NCBI GenBank assembly: GCA_023375675.1
Contig: JALQBC010000051.1
Location: 1-64,000 of the forward strand
Direction of reading: 5' to 3'
DNA from: Cytospora piceicola
Lineage: Eukaryota > Ascomycota > Sordariomycetes > Diaporthales > Cytosporaceae
Length of the DNA stretch: 64,000 nucleotides
In this document: piece after piece, positions 21,100 to 32,593 of the stretch
Numbering within the stretch: position 1 is the first letter of the stretch
How the letters are laid out: every line of letters starts with the position of its first letter
Notes under the pieces: model-generated
What the model was told of the DNA's origin: nothing
Database searches by the model: none
What the model saw: only the letters and a program-made list of their open reading frames with translations
Translations under genes and position numbers: made by a program

Positions 21100-21873
21100 T
21101 CAAGAGGAAGTTGAATACGGACTGGATTTTATTGAAGAGATTACAGCTGCTTCAGCGCGGCGGGGAGTGCCTGTGAGGTTGCGTGGTTTGCGTTAGACCC
21201 GGCGAGGAGTTTCGTCTGGGGCCCCTGGAAAAGGAAAGAGTGGTTGGCAGAGGTGCTGAAGCAAGGAATCATTCAGGCCTCCGCTTCCCAAGTCGTGCCG
21301 GCCTCTTATAATCAGCAGGATCCTTCGTCTCCATATGGAAATTATGTTCATGTACCTGTACGGATTCGGGTCGAATACTGTCAAGTGCCCAGGTGTCCGG
21401 GGTATAAACAGCCCCCAGCGCAGGTAATTGATACAGGTCTTAGATTCCACGCCAGATTGTTTCTTCAAGGTCCGTGGGAGCTAAATTTGAGACTGTTCCG
21501 ATATACCTTGTAACCGATGAACAAGAATGAGACCGAAATAATGGTTGGAGTGGATACTGTGGTGTGACACATCCTGACATCCCAGTCGTCCACTGCCCAC
21601 CCCCCATTCATGTTATTTCTGTCGAGGAAGCAGCCCGTAATCCCGACGTCGGCTCAACGTTGCAGCCGAATTGTGAAGCCTCTTTTGTTCCCCATGTTCA
21701 GTCTTATCGTTGCTCAGATCAGGAACAGTGTCGCATCTTGCAAGGGCCTCTCCTGTTTACTTTGGACTTTGGATTCAGCCGCTTCCCTACCCCTACTATA
21801 TCCATCCTTTGTTGTTCCTGTGTGTAGCGACTCAAATATATCGACACATTAAAGCTACACGAATTGTCGAACC
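21100..21873. other. Intergenic upstream of the NACHT gene
   Basis: No supported gene. A first exon of the NACHT gene could lie here, since its N-terminus is unresolved. Confidence 0.5.
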
Positions 21874-24800
21874 ATGCTGAAGAAACTCAAGAGTAAGCTT
21901 GTCAGACGCCTAGGTCTGAGGGCAAAAGCGAGCAGCAAGCTGAGGACAGCTTAGCTCATTTACGCCCTGAACAATATGGTCTTAATCTTGTGGCTTCCAG
22001 CCCTCCCGACCCAACTGCATGCAAGTCATATCCTATCGATATTGTCGCTGTCCATGGAGTGAATGGCGATGCCTTCACTACGTGGACACATCCCAACGGA
22101 ACGTTCTGGATCAAAGATCTCTTACCGCAGTTTCTCCCCGGGTGTCGGGTCTTCACTTACGGCTACCCTTCTCAAGTGGTCTTCAACTCCTCATTCGCGC
22201 GGGTTCAGGAATACGCACGCGTTCTGTTGGATTCTTTGAGAAATGTGCAGGAAGATGCGACACAGGTAAGCCAGCAATGGCTTGTGGAGTCTAGTGTGAT
22301 GCTAACAATGTGATTACAGAATGCACGACCTGTTATATTTCTTTGCCATAGCTTGGGTGGTATCGTGTGCAAACAGGTAATTATATGACACTGCAAAACT
22401 AAGGTTACCAGGAAAATACTTATGTTTTTAGGCACTAGTTTTCGCGCATGAAGATGGTGACCAGTTCAGATTACTACTACAATCCATCAGGGGCATTGTG
22501 TTCCTTGGGACGCCCCATAGGGGCAGTGCCATCGCAACGTTCGCTAGTGTCGTTAGCAGTATGTATCAGCAACACTAGCATGGCCGCTACATCTGCTGGG
22601 GGGCGAACCGGGCCGATCAGGATAGACCTACTAGAACAGCTTCATCACGATTCTGAGGCCTTACAGGATCTCAGTTTGGCAGCCAGAAACCGACTGCGTA
22701 ACATTCGAGTCGTCTCTTTCTACGAGACTGAGCCTTCCCCACCTCTGTCATCCTTGGTCAGTCACTTCACGTTTTCTATGTTAGGACATAGGGGTATATC
22801 CTACAACTCTATTGAGCTGTCTGACTGCCACATATTCATCTTTGTACCGTTTACCTTGAGTCTTCCACGTGTGGCATGAGGAAACTAATATTCCCTATAG
22901 ATTGTTGACCGCGCATCTGCGCTGCTGGGCATTCCGGATGAAGAAAGCAACCCTCTGTATGAGGACCATCGAGGATTATGTCGGATTCCCGGCCAGACAC
23001 ATAGCTATGAAGCTGTATCCCATGCAGTGCGAAGGACTGCGGTTCATCTGCTGAAGGGATCGGCTTCGATTCAGAGCCAAAATTCTCGCTCTCAACTGTG
23101 TGAGTACTTTGGGATACTCGACACCATTACAAATCTAATCGCTTACAGCTCGTAACGGAACAGAAAAGACCTGCTTGGTTCTATTGAGCGCATTTGACAT
23201 TACAGACTATATCCGTTTGTTGCCACGGCCAATGCCAGGTACTTGTCAATGGATCTTAGGACACCCGACATTTGCCTCGTGGTTCAACGACGCAGAAAGT
23301 TCGCTTCTTTGGCTAAAAGGCCACCCCGGATGTGGCAAAACAGTACTTGCCTCTTTCCTAGCTCAACACCTGAAGGATCGGCACACATCTGATGCGGCAT
23401 GCGATGTCTGGGTGTACTTCTGCGACGATAAGGTCAAAAAGCAGAAGGACGCCAAGAACATTCTACTTGGAATCATTCATCAAATCGTTCGTCGCCATCA
23501 TAGCTTGGTGCGGGTCGTGCAGAAGGTATTTGAGAGGCAGGGCCCAACCCTTATTCAATCATTCGCGGCTCTGTGGGAGACCTTTTTCCAGTTGATGGAA
23601 CACTCAAAGTCCAGCTTGACATACATTATAATCGATGCTCTCGACGAATGTGACCACGTCACTTGCCATCAGCTACTCCAATCAATCAACGAATTGACTC
23701 GGCATTCACTATTTTCGAACGGCAGTGGGAAGCGGATTAAATTTCTCTTAACCAGTCGACCCACCTTGAATGAGCCATACACCATACCACGACGGGCCCA
23801 AAAGCAGCAAATCTCCATCGACGAAAACCAAGAAGGCTACAGTAACGATTTGCAGACATTCATAGCAAAAACAGTGGAAGAAATCTCCAGAAGACGCCAA
23901 TGTTCCATTGAGATGGAAGAGTATCTTTTACGAACTCTCTCGTCCAAAGCTGATCAAACTTTCCTCTGGATTCACATGGTCCTGGCTTCTTTGGAACACA
24001 GCCCGCTCGCTTCGATGAAAGACTTCCACAACATTATTTCCAATATACCGCAGGACCTCCAAAAGACTTATTTGAGCTTTTTGGACAGGATTCCTTCCGA
24101 CCACCGATCAACAGCTCTCCGACTCTTGAAGCTACTCATGGCTTCTTCAAGACCACTTAATTGGACGAGATCAACATTGCGTTCACAATCGATGCCACAC
24201 ACCGTAAATCGAAGAGCATCGATCACGACCGTCAGACGGCAATGCCACATACAGCACAAAGCATCTTAGGGCCTCTGGTGAGGGTTTCACCCTCAGGAGT
24301 ATCACTTGTGCACCAATCCGTGAAAGACTTCCTTCTTGGAGTTAAGCAGGACCTAAATAATAATCCGGAGATGCGCGACATCAGCATTGAAAGCTGCGCG
24401 CTTCAGATGTCTTATGCATGCATCTCATATCTATTGCTTGAAGACCTCTCTGGCGATAAGTTCGAGAATGAAAACCACCTATCAGAATCATCATCCGAGT
24501 CCTCAGAAACAAGTGGCGACTCGCCTATTAGTGGCCTTGCGGGTATGTCTTGGGATCAACCTTGCCCCCCCCCCCCCCAAGACATACAGAATCTCGACAT
24601 CGGTGCCCTGTTCACCGAGTCAGAAAGTGGGTTATTTGTGGCCTCGAAATATGAATTCTACGACTATGCGTCTTTACATTGGACAGAACATCTGGCTCTC
24701 TGTGAGACCTCAGCTCCTGTCAAACTCAAGTCAGCCGCCAAGGCGCTATTGTGTATTAGCCTTGGGAACTGTACTACATGGCTGAAGTACTATCGTGAGG

Positions 24801-25933
24801 CTACAACCGTCGAGGTTTTTGACATTCCTGATGAGCCAGATGCTTTGGTCCTAGCGGCTCGCTTCAACCTCCATGGGATCCTTCTCAACTTGCTCGATGA
24901 GTGTGCGCCTTATTCGTCTGCGGTACTAAACCAGGCTTTGTTTTGGGCCTCATATGCGGGAAACAGTCGAATTTTGAAGGATTTGCTCGACCGAGACACA
25001 GATCCCAACGCACAAATTTTCGACAGACAAACAGCGCTCACAGCGGCTGCCGAGCACGGCCATCTAGACTGCATAATCGCTCTTCTATCTGCTGCGCAAA
25101 CCAACATAAATACTGGTGGACGGCATGGCCGAACAGCTCTGTCCTACGCTTGTGGTAATGGCCATTTCAAAATTGCCAAAGAGCTTTTAAGTAAGCCTGA
25201 CTGTAAAGCGGATGAAGAAGACTGCAGTGGTTGCACACCATTATTTCGAGCTGTGGGTGGGGATCACACAGCCATCATCCAGATCTTGTTGCAACGGTCT
25301 GATGTCAATATCAACCATCAGGACAAATCAGGACGCACCGTTGTATCATGGGTTGCGGGAGATGGTATGAAGAAGGCCTTAAGGCATCTTCTCAGAACCC
25401 AAGGCATCGACGTGAACATCAAGGACAATAAAGGAAGGTCGCCACTGTCTTGGGCAGCCGGCAATGGCTGCTCACAGACTGTGAGGGTTCTGGCACAGCA
25501 CCCCCGGGTAGACATGTCCAGTGTCGACAATGATAAGAGGAATGCATTATCAATGGCCAGCGCTGGCGCACACTTGGAGTCTCTGCAGGTGCTGCTTAGG
25601 TACGGCTGTGAAGGGGTCGATGCCAAGGACATTGATGGGTGGAGTCCACTAGCGTGGGCTATCCAGAAAGACGATGCGAATGTAGTTGAGGCTCTACTTT
25701 CCACGGGCTTAGTGGATCTCGAAAGCCGTGACAATTCTGGGAGAACGATCCTATCATGGGCTGTGAACTATGGACACATCAGTGTTGTGAGAGCCCTATT
25801 GCGGAAAGGTGCTGATCCCGAGGCTGTGGACTTAGCCGGAGGAACTCCATTGTCCATAGCGGAAAGGCTAGGGCGCCAAGACATCGTACGTGAACTTTCA
25901 CTTGGGCACAATAACTCTAAGGAAGGTCAGTAA
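21874..25933 (+). pseudogene. SesB-NACHT-ankyrin NOD-like receptor with three frame breaks
   Basis: Segments: about 21915..22265, 22320..22376, 22432..22756, 22901..23099 and 23149..25933. An N-terminal alpha/beta-hydrolase-like (SesB/LipA) domain shows DIVAVHGVNG, FLCHSLGG and LGTPHRG. The NACHT domain follows with P-loop GHPGCGKT (about 23318-23341), Walker B IIIDALDECD (about 23625) and a winged-helix-like VSLVHQSVKDFLL. About nine ankyrin repeats run from 24.9 to 25.9 kb. The frame breaks near 21910 (the ATG at 21874 runs to a stop in another frame), near 22560-22575 (TAG plus shift) and at 24159-24162 (one base lacking in an AATT run, splitting NACHT from ankyrins). No intron fits these sites. 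Such proteins are fungal innate-immunity or heterokaryon-incompatibility receptors. Long intact stretches suggest recent decay or assembly errors. Confidence 0.85.
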
Positions 25934-26179
25934 GCGCAATAAGAACAATATACAACGGTTGGGGTTACAGTCATAGATGATCAGTTTTCTCTAGATATCT
26001 CGTTTGGACTTATCAACAAACAGTTTGATAATAGTCGTTGAACCCGATCAGCATTGTCAATGTTGTTTACGTACTCCTTCTAACTAGGAGGGTAACGTAC
26101 CGCCGTGCCACTATAAGAGACAAGGCTCTCTGGCTGTGTGAACATCATGCGCATATTGCGACAGGAATATTGTCTTGCT
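25934..26179. other. 3' flank of the NACHT gene
   Basis: No gene. Ends in the TGCT target-site copy (26176-26179) of the element that follows. Confidence 0.5.
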
Positions 26180-26577
26180 AGCAGGGTTATAAAATTAGTT
26201 AGTTAGTTAAGTTAGTACCCTAAATAAAACTAACTACAGCACCCTTGTTAACTAACTTGAACTAACTACGGTTAACTATAGGCTTAACTAAAACTAACTA
26301 CACTTTAACTAACTTAAACTAACTATATTAACTAAAACTAACTAATACTAACTACACCTTTAACGACACTTAATATATATATTAAATATATTCTTGAATA
26401 TAAATATAAGTTACTATAGTTAGTTAATAACTAACTTAAACTAACTAAAGTTTTTCTTTAATAAACTAAAACTAACTATAAACTATAGTAGTTTTTAATT
26501 ATATAAACTAAAACTACTGTAGTTTGTAGTCAGTTAGTTTCTAACTATTAACTATAAACTGATTTTGCAACCCTGCT
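26180..26577. mobile_element. MITE-like 398-bp element with terminal inverted repeats
   Basis: The left end AGCAGGGTTATAAAAT and the right end ATTTTGCAACCCTGCT are inverted repeats: the outer 9 bp are perfect and similarity continues inward for about 25 bp. The element is flanked by TGCT on both sides (26176-26179 and 26578-26581), a candidate 4-bp target-site duplication. The inside is almost only TTAGTTAG and CTAACTAA motifs that can pair with each other, and has no coding capacity. This fits a non-autonomous DNA transposon (MITE); the superfamily cannot be named from this copy. Confidence 0.75.
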
Positions 26578-27406
26578 TGCTGGAGGGATAGCCTGGAGAC
26601 CTCAAATTCAATCCGGCTTAGAACAATAGGGTCATGTTTAACACGGCAGCAAAATATTGAACTCGGGGAATATGTCAACTTTCCAAATGAAACGAAGTCT
26701 TTCGACGGTGATCATTCCGTCCACTTGCAGTATCTCTAAAGCTTTCAATAGCTTCTCATCTCTTGTGACTTTTACGCAATATCGAGATGGCGATACTGTC
26801 AAAAGACTTAGCACTGAAAAGCCGAGAAAGATATTACAACCCCTTTGAGATATTCATCAACTTTACACCAAATTGAGCGCTACAAGACACTAAATTAGTC
26901 TCTATTCGCCGAGTTCACCAACGTCAACTGACCAACCTCAGGTTTAAGCCATGGGCTGGCTGTACAGATCCTTTTCAACCGCTGGTTTCCAAGCAGGAAA
27001 AAGAATGGGAAAAAAAAATGAAAGAATCAAAAGACCGGGAAAGCATAATTTGGTAGAGACCTGAGTATGCAATCTCGAGCACCGCACCACATTTTGAGGC
27101 TGGTTTGTAGTTATTTGAGAATAAAAAAGCAGCATCAGAGCACGACTGTAAAGCACCCCTAAGTCTATAGGGTTAGGGTTAAGATCCCCTCACAATTTTT
27201 GTTATAAGAGTCTTACCCCAGACGCACGTTTGTGCAGTATCGAAGTCTGACGTCTTCACAGCATCCTTCTGGCATTTCATCCCGGCACTGAATACTTGAA
27301 ATCTTCCCGTTTCTTTCTTTGATTTAGACAGCTTTTCCTCCCACGGTTCTCGATGGAAATTGGCGAACAGGAAACAGGAGGCAATCGTCGAGATGTGTCC
27401 GCCACG
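26578..27406. other. Intergenic, upstream of the CmcJ/NvfI gene
   Basis: AT-rich in places; no supported gene. An open minus-strand frame (27179-27478) overlaps the first exon of the next gene and has no recognisable domain. Confidence 0.5.
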
Positions 27407-28396
27407 ATGAATTATTACCCCGCCGATGGTGGTCCTCCGATTCCTGTCATAGTCAGCGCGTTGGTTACCCCTATTCAAATAAATTGTTGAAAAGTGATAT
27501 CGGGAGGCAATATTAACCCAGACAAAGAAATACCGTGACGAACAAGCGTCCCTCTACTGCATCAACAGTAACTGTCCACGACGTCACGGGCCAGGAAAGC
27601 GAGTATGATCTCAACAAGAGCGGCTTCCAGTTTGTCCAACATGTGAGCGAGGAAAAGGTGTTCAATGACGAGGGGCAGATCACGAGCATCTATTACCCCG
27701 AGGTAGAGAGGCTACTGAAGAATGTGTAAGTCCTTTCTGGCCCGACGTGTTCTAGGCCATCTGTTACTCGTCTGATAGACCACTAACGTCTTGGTGAAGA
27801 ACTGGTGCCTCACGGGTTGTTGTCTTCAACCATCGAGTCCGCCGAGGACCTTCCGACTGGCACAACGCAGGGATAAACAACCGTCTCAATGCCGGACCGC
27901 TCTTCAAAGTTCACATTGACCAGTCATATGACGGTGCAGAGTTACAATTGCGAAGCCTGTTGCCGGATGAGGCTGATGAACTTATCAAGCGGAGGTACCA
28001 GATTATTAATGTAAGCTCATAGCTCAGTCCTCCATCCAATATATTCTCCCCGCTGACTGACTGCGGCAGGTGTGGCGCCCTATCAAGACTGTCCTCCGGG
28101 ATCCCTTCGCCGTCGCCGATGCGCGCTCGGTCGCAGATGAGGATCTTCTTCCAGCGTCTGTCATCAAGCCCAATGGCCGGTCAGAAACCTGGACTGTGAA
28201 GCCTAATGCAACTCACCGATGGTTTTATAAATACAGACAGCAACCAGACGAAGTCCTGGTGATCAAGTGTTTCGATTCAGACAATTCGGTGGCGCGGCGT
28301 GTGCCACATTCCGCTTTCAAGGATAAAAACCATGATGAAGATCCACATAGAGAGAGTGTTGAAGTACGGGCTTTGGTTATATATGAGGGTTCATAA
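27407..28396 (+). CDS. CmcJ/NvfI-family oxidoreductase (AsaB-like), 264 aa, four exons
   Basis: Exons are 27407..27459, 27522..27725, 27800..28010 and 28070..28396. Exon 1 (MNYYPADGGPPIPVIVS) restores the family start (NYY...GxPPxP) that is missing if one begins at the GTG at 27535; the 62-nt intron has a GTTGGT donor and TTAAC branch. The body shows TVHDVTGQE, GFQFVQHVSEE, YYPEVERLL, TGASRVVVFNHRVRR, VHIDQS-type HIDQS (His and Asp as metal ligands), INVWRPIKTVLRDP and HRWFYKY (third His). The family covers Fe(II)/2-oxoglutarate-type and related oxygenases of fungal metabolite pathways, such as NvfI, CmcJ and AsaB. The substrate here is unknown. Length matches the family, and no lesions are seen. 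Confidence 0.88.
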
Positions 28397-29213
28397 TCAA
28401 CTTCATATACTGTATATTGTAATTAGGGAATGAGCGGTTGGTTTGTTTACGGTGTATTTAACAACCTCCTTACTACGGTAAACATGCTAGAGATGTTTTC
28501 TCCAGAACATCAAAATTTACTACCTTAGATGGGCTGGCCCAGTCAATCACTTTGCTTCGTTTCCAGATGTTAACGTACTTACTCGGCCTTCCTGGGTTAA
28601 TAGTCCATCATCCAACCACACCATATATCTATATAGGCTGTGATAGATATACACTTCCGTTACCCTAAGTGTTCTTGTAATAGGATTTCCTTTCAACAGG
28701 ATCTCGATGCAACACCTCTCCCACGACTGGATCAGCCCGCCACACAACCCAAATGATTATGTCCGTGATAGAAGCATGACAGATGGAAGTGCAAAAGCTG
28801 TGGCAGTTCTCCAGGAATGCGAAGCCATGGCAATATCATGACCGCCATCGTACTGCCCAAATGGTGGTTCAATGTTGAGGGATTGAGTCCGCAAAATATA
28901 ATTTCTGCTTACTAAAGTATCCCAGAGAAGTAGAATTTGCATGAATATTCTGTCCACATTGAGTCGACGCGTAAACACGATGAAAGCTGATACCAGAAAG
29001 AATCTTGTTGCTGCGGCACTATTGTTGCTTCCACCGGGCATGACATACTGCTGGGACTGATATGGAAGAGTTAGGTGCGTGCCGAAAGTAGAAGTTCGAC
29101 AGTGGAGGGGGATCAGCTATAAACTACAATTTCAAGTGACAAAACATATCTCTTGTAACATAGAATGATCCAGACTGTAGCTTTTGCAAGCAGTGCTTAT
29201 CGTCCTCTAGTTC
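28397..29213. other. Intergenic, no gene seen
   Basis: 3' ends of two converging genes lie on each side. A 94-codon minus-strand frame (28757-29041) shows no domain. Confidence 0.55.
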
Positions 29214-30848
29214 TCATCCATATCGAACGCTTCCTCCTCCTTCCCTGAACCAGTCATCCGCCGCCAGACTCTCTTCGCGAGACGCGAAATTAATGACAGT
29301 GCTCTTCATAGTAGTATACGCATGATACGCGTCGATTCCGTTTTCGCTCCCGACGCCACTTGCACTTTTCATGCCGCCCCATGGACTGCTTGGGTCGTTG
29401 CGATGGTGTGTGTTCACCCAAACTATTCCCGCCTCGATCTGCTCCGAAACCCGGTATGCCTGCGACAGATTTTGCGTCCAAACAGCGGCTCCCAGGCCAA
29501 ACTCACTGTCGTTCGCCAGAGATACCGCCTCCTCTTCTGTCTCGAAACCTGCGACGACCACAACGGGTCCGAAGGCCTCCTCCCTCCAGATCCGGGTTTT
29601 CAGGATACTATTCCCGCTGCTGGACTTCAGCACTGTCGGTGGAAAGTAATAACCCTTCGCAAAGTCAGTATCATCTAACATACTTTTGCCCTCTTGTCTA
29701 AGGCCCCCAAACACTGGTATCACTTCACCGCTGCTGATTGCTTCATGGACTAACGCCTCGACGTTGGTCAACTGCTTTGCCGAGATCAACGGTCCCATCA
29801 TCGACTCTGGGTTTGAAGGTGCGCCCATTCTTCTTGCGATGCTGGCCGCTTTGGCCGCCAGCTTCTCCAACGCCGTGTCCATCACGGAATGATGGACGAT
29901 GATTCTTGTGGCAGCAACACAAGTCTGTCCACTTGCCACGAAGGCGCCGAAGGCAATACCATTGACCGCCATGTCGATGTCGGCTTCCTTAAAGACAATA
30001 AGGGGCGCCTTGCCGCCCAGCTCGGCGGTAAACTTGGCGAGGTTTCTCCCGACGATGCTTCCAATTGCTCGACCTGCCGCGGTGCCTCCTGTCACGTCAA
30101 CCTTCCTCACGAGAGGGTGGCTGCACAGCGCTGCTCCAGTGGTAGCACCATATCCAGGCAACACACTGAAGGTACCATCCGGTACTCCCGCCTCTGCCAG
30201 AAGCTCCCCCAGCCTCAGCGTTGTCAAGGGTGTAAGCTCACTGGGCTTCACGATAACAGAATTCCCCGCCGCGAGTGCCGGTGCAATCTTCTTTACGGCG
30301 ATGAGCAGTGGGTGGTTAAACGGCGTGATCTGCACCACCACACCCAGTGGTACGCGATCTACCCAGTTGTGTAGCTTCCCCTGAGTCGGCAGGACCGAGC
30401 GCTCCTCGGTTCGCAGCAGAGCTGCGTAGTACTTGAACCATCGGACGAGCGAAGGGACCTGGGCGTTCATCTCACGTATCGCACGGCCGGTCTGCTGAAC
30501 CTCGAGGCTGATGAGTTCAGGCAGATGCGTTGTGAGAAGGGTGGCGGCTTTCTCGAGGACATCGGCACGGATGTGCCGGGGGAGACGAGACCAGATACCG
30601 GATTTGAACGCTTGGTGGGCGAGCCTCACGGTCTGGTCAACATCTTCTTCTGAGGCCGAGTGGCAGTGGGCAAAGACTGTGGACTTGGATGGATCCTCAA
30701 CTGGGATGCTAGCATTCTGTCAGAGGTCTGGAAGATTTTCACGGAAATAATCTTTAGAAGAGACGGTCTTGACTTACATGTCACCCCGCCCTGGCTGGTA
30801 TCTCCCGGCAATCCATAGTCGAGCTGCTACTGTTGTTATATCACCCAT
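29214..30848 (-). CDS. NAD(P)+ aldehyde dehydrogenase, about 525 aa, two exons with an unresolved junction
   Basis: The main exon 30716..29214 (501 codons) encodes nearly the whole enzyme: VVQITPFNHP, VTGGTAAGRAIGS cofactor loop, catalytic Glu in ELGGKAP, catalytic Cys in SGQTC, and EEAFGPVVVV. A short upstream exon (30848..30778) gives MGDITTVAARLWIAGRYQPG, the expected ALDH beginning, and ends at a good GTAAGT donor. The acceptor at 30717-30718 is equally good. Yet joining them leaves two surplus bases in exon 1 against phase 0 in exon 2, so the frame does not connect. Either an indel has hit the N-terminus or a noncanonical splice is used. The enzyme oxidises an aldehyde to an acid, probably in the cytosol, perhaps the final step for a locus product. 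Confidence 0.85.
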
Positions 30849-32593
30849 CGTCAAGTGCTTGTCCTTTTGTTATTCTTGACTTCTCTGGGTGTGTATTCGA
30901 GTCACGTCACTTGAGACTTGGGGTGCAGTCAGTACTGGGGTAGCTATGACCAAAGTGTCTGGTGGTGAATGGAGAGCAGAAGACCGGAAGACGTGGCATG
31001 ACGGAGCGGATGGTGATAAGCGAGGCCGGCCGCTTATCACCGGCTTCCTATTATTATTGATGATAGCAACAATTACAGGGGTTCTCGGTCCATTGGAATA
31101 TCAACTACCTCCTTCATCGTCACCCCGAAATCTGGGACGACGAAAACAACCCTGGCTAGATCCCAAATGCACCCGGTTCATGGGCAGATATATATCTCGC
31201 CACGTTTGGGAGAAACCATTGGTACTGCATTGGCGCAGAGCAAATTTCCTAGGCCAAGAACTCGTGGTGAGCGTGCCAGCCAGTTCAGTTGTATACTGAA
31301 TGATAAAGCTCAATTCTTCGTAGACTTACTCCGACTAATATGTATCTCTTCATTGCCAGCTACATACTACGTCTCCCAGACTTCCCAGGGCTATGATTCC
31401 ACTGAGAAAACCCAGCGGATGATAACAACGCTACATTCATTTCGTGAGACGCCTAGCGGATGACTCTTTGTCGACCAGATCCAATTAGTTCGCATTGATT
31501 GTTTAGAGACATAGGCGCAGTTTTTCCGAAGTATGTCAATATGCTTCATAATTGAGAGTCGGTTCTATAGGGGTTTTATAATCAGAGATTAGTACCAGCC
31601 GCATTACTAGGAGTCTCAGGAGTTCTGTGAGGAAGTTGGGCCAGGATGTAATTCAATAGGTGCAATGATCAATATAACTAAGCAGAAAACCAGAAATAAC
31701 AAGATAACACAAAAGTATGGTATGTTTTTTGGATCAACTTGTCTTTCGCATATCTTTTAGCTCTATGTGTTTAAGTACATGGTGCCATCAGATTCTATTT
31801 CTGATGCAAAGGAAAAACAAATACCCGGAATGCCGACGACGATTCAACGCCCTGCCCCTCCCCCCTCCCTCTTTGAAGATAAATATGCCCTGCTACCAGT
31901 TCGTGTTCATTCTTCATACCTATTAACCGAGACCTTACATCATTGCCGTCTTGTCAATATATATGGGAAGTCGGTTCGTTTTATTCGAGACCGATGTCGT
32001 TCGGTATACCAAAAGGGGTATCTCGGGCGAAGGGCACGATATTGTCCAGAACTGCGGAGAGTACAGCTTTGGTGGTCCGCGGTAGCCAAGAACGGCGCTT
32101 CGCTTCTTAGCATGATGCCCAATAGGGTTCATCGCTTCCAGGCAACGCGGTATCAGGTGGAAGAAAACAAGTAATTTACTTAGACTAGCAAAGTCAGCAT
32201 GTCAGCATGTGTAAGTAGGTCAGTAGGTGGCGTGCGGGGGGCCGGGATCAACACACCTGCGGTGCCACACTGTCAAGTAAACGGCTTCTAAGACATAGGA
32301 AACCCCAAACACCGGATTCTGTGGGACGCGGGGAGAATGCGGAGGTGGTGGACTGGTGGGCCTTCTATCATAGAATGCCTCGGAAATGTCTGTTTTTGGT
32401 TCCACGTCCCTTTTCACGACGGAGGCCTGTCAACCTCTCAGTTTAGTAGGCCCACGACATTCCCAAGTACTTAGACCAGAACAGCTCCGGGGCATTTCCC
32501 TCGAAGATTACAGCAAGACTCACCAACTTCTTTGCCGTTGTATTTGTGACTTAAGACGTCAAATCTCAATCAACACGTACTTAGTATCGAATC
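30849..32593. other. Intergenic between divergent ALDH and FMO genes
   Basis: About 1.7 kb with no supported gene. It holds a GATAAG inverted repeat near the ALDH side (separate entry). Confidence 0.55.
31012..31041. promoter_or_regulatory. Perfect 11-bp inverted repeat with paired GATAAG sites
   Basis: Arms 31012-31022 (GGTGATAAGCG) and 31031-31041 flank an 8-nt GC-rich centre. Each arm holds a TGATAAG site, the core bound by fungal GATA factors such as AreA/NIT2. It lies about 165 bp upstream of the aldehyde dehydrogenase ATG. Paired GATA sites are typical of nitrogen-controlled promoters; binding is inferred. Confidence 0.7.

Noticed and set aside
22563..22583. A 20-nt intron (GTATGT...CTAG) in the NACHT gene
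   Set aside because: Far below the minimum size of fungal introns; the frame break is better explained as a lesion.
30717..30777. AT-AC or other unusual intron to rescue the aldehyde dehydrogenase frame
   Set aside because: The boundary has clear GT and AG signals and no AC acceptor that restores the frame; an indel is simpler.
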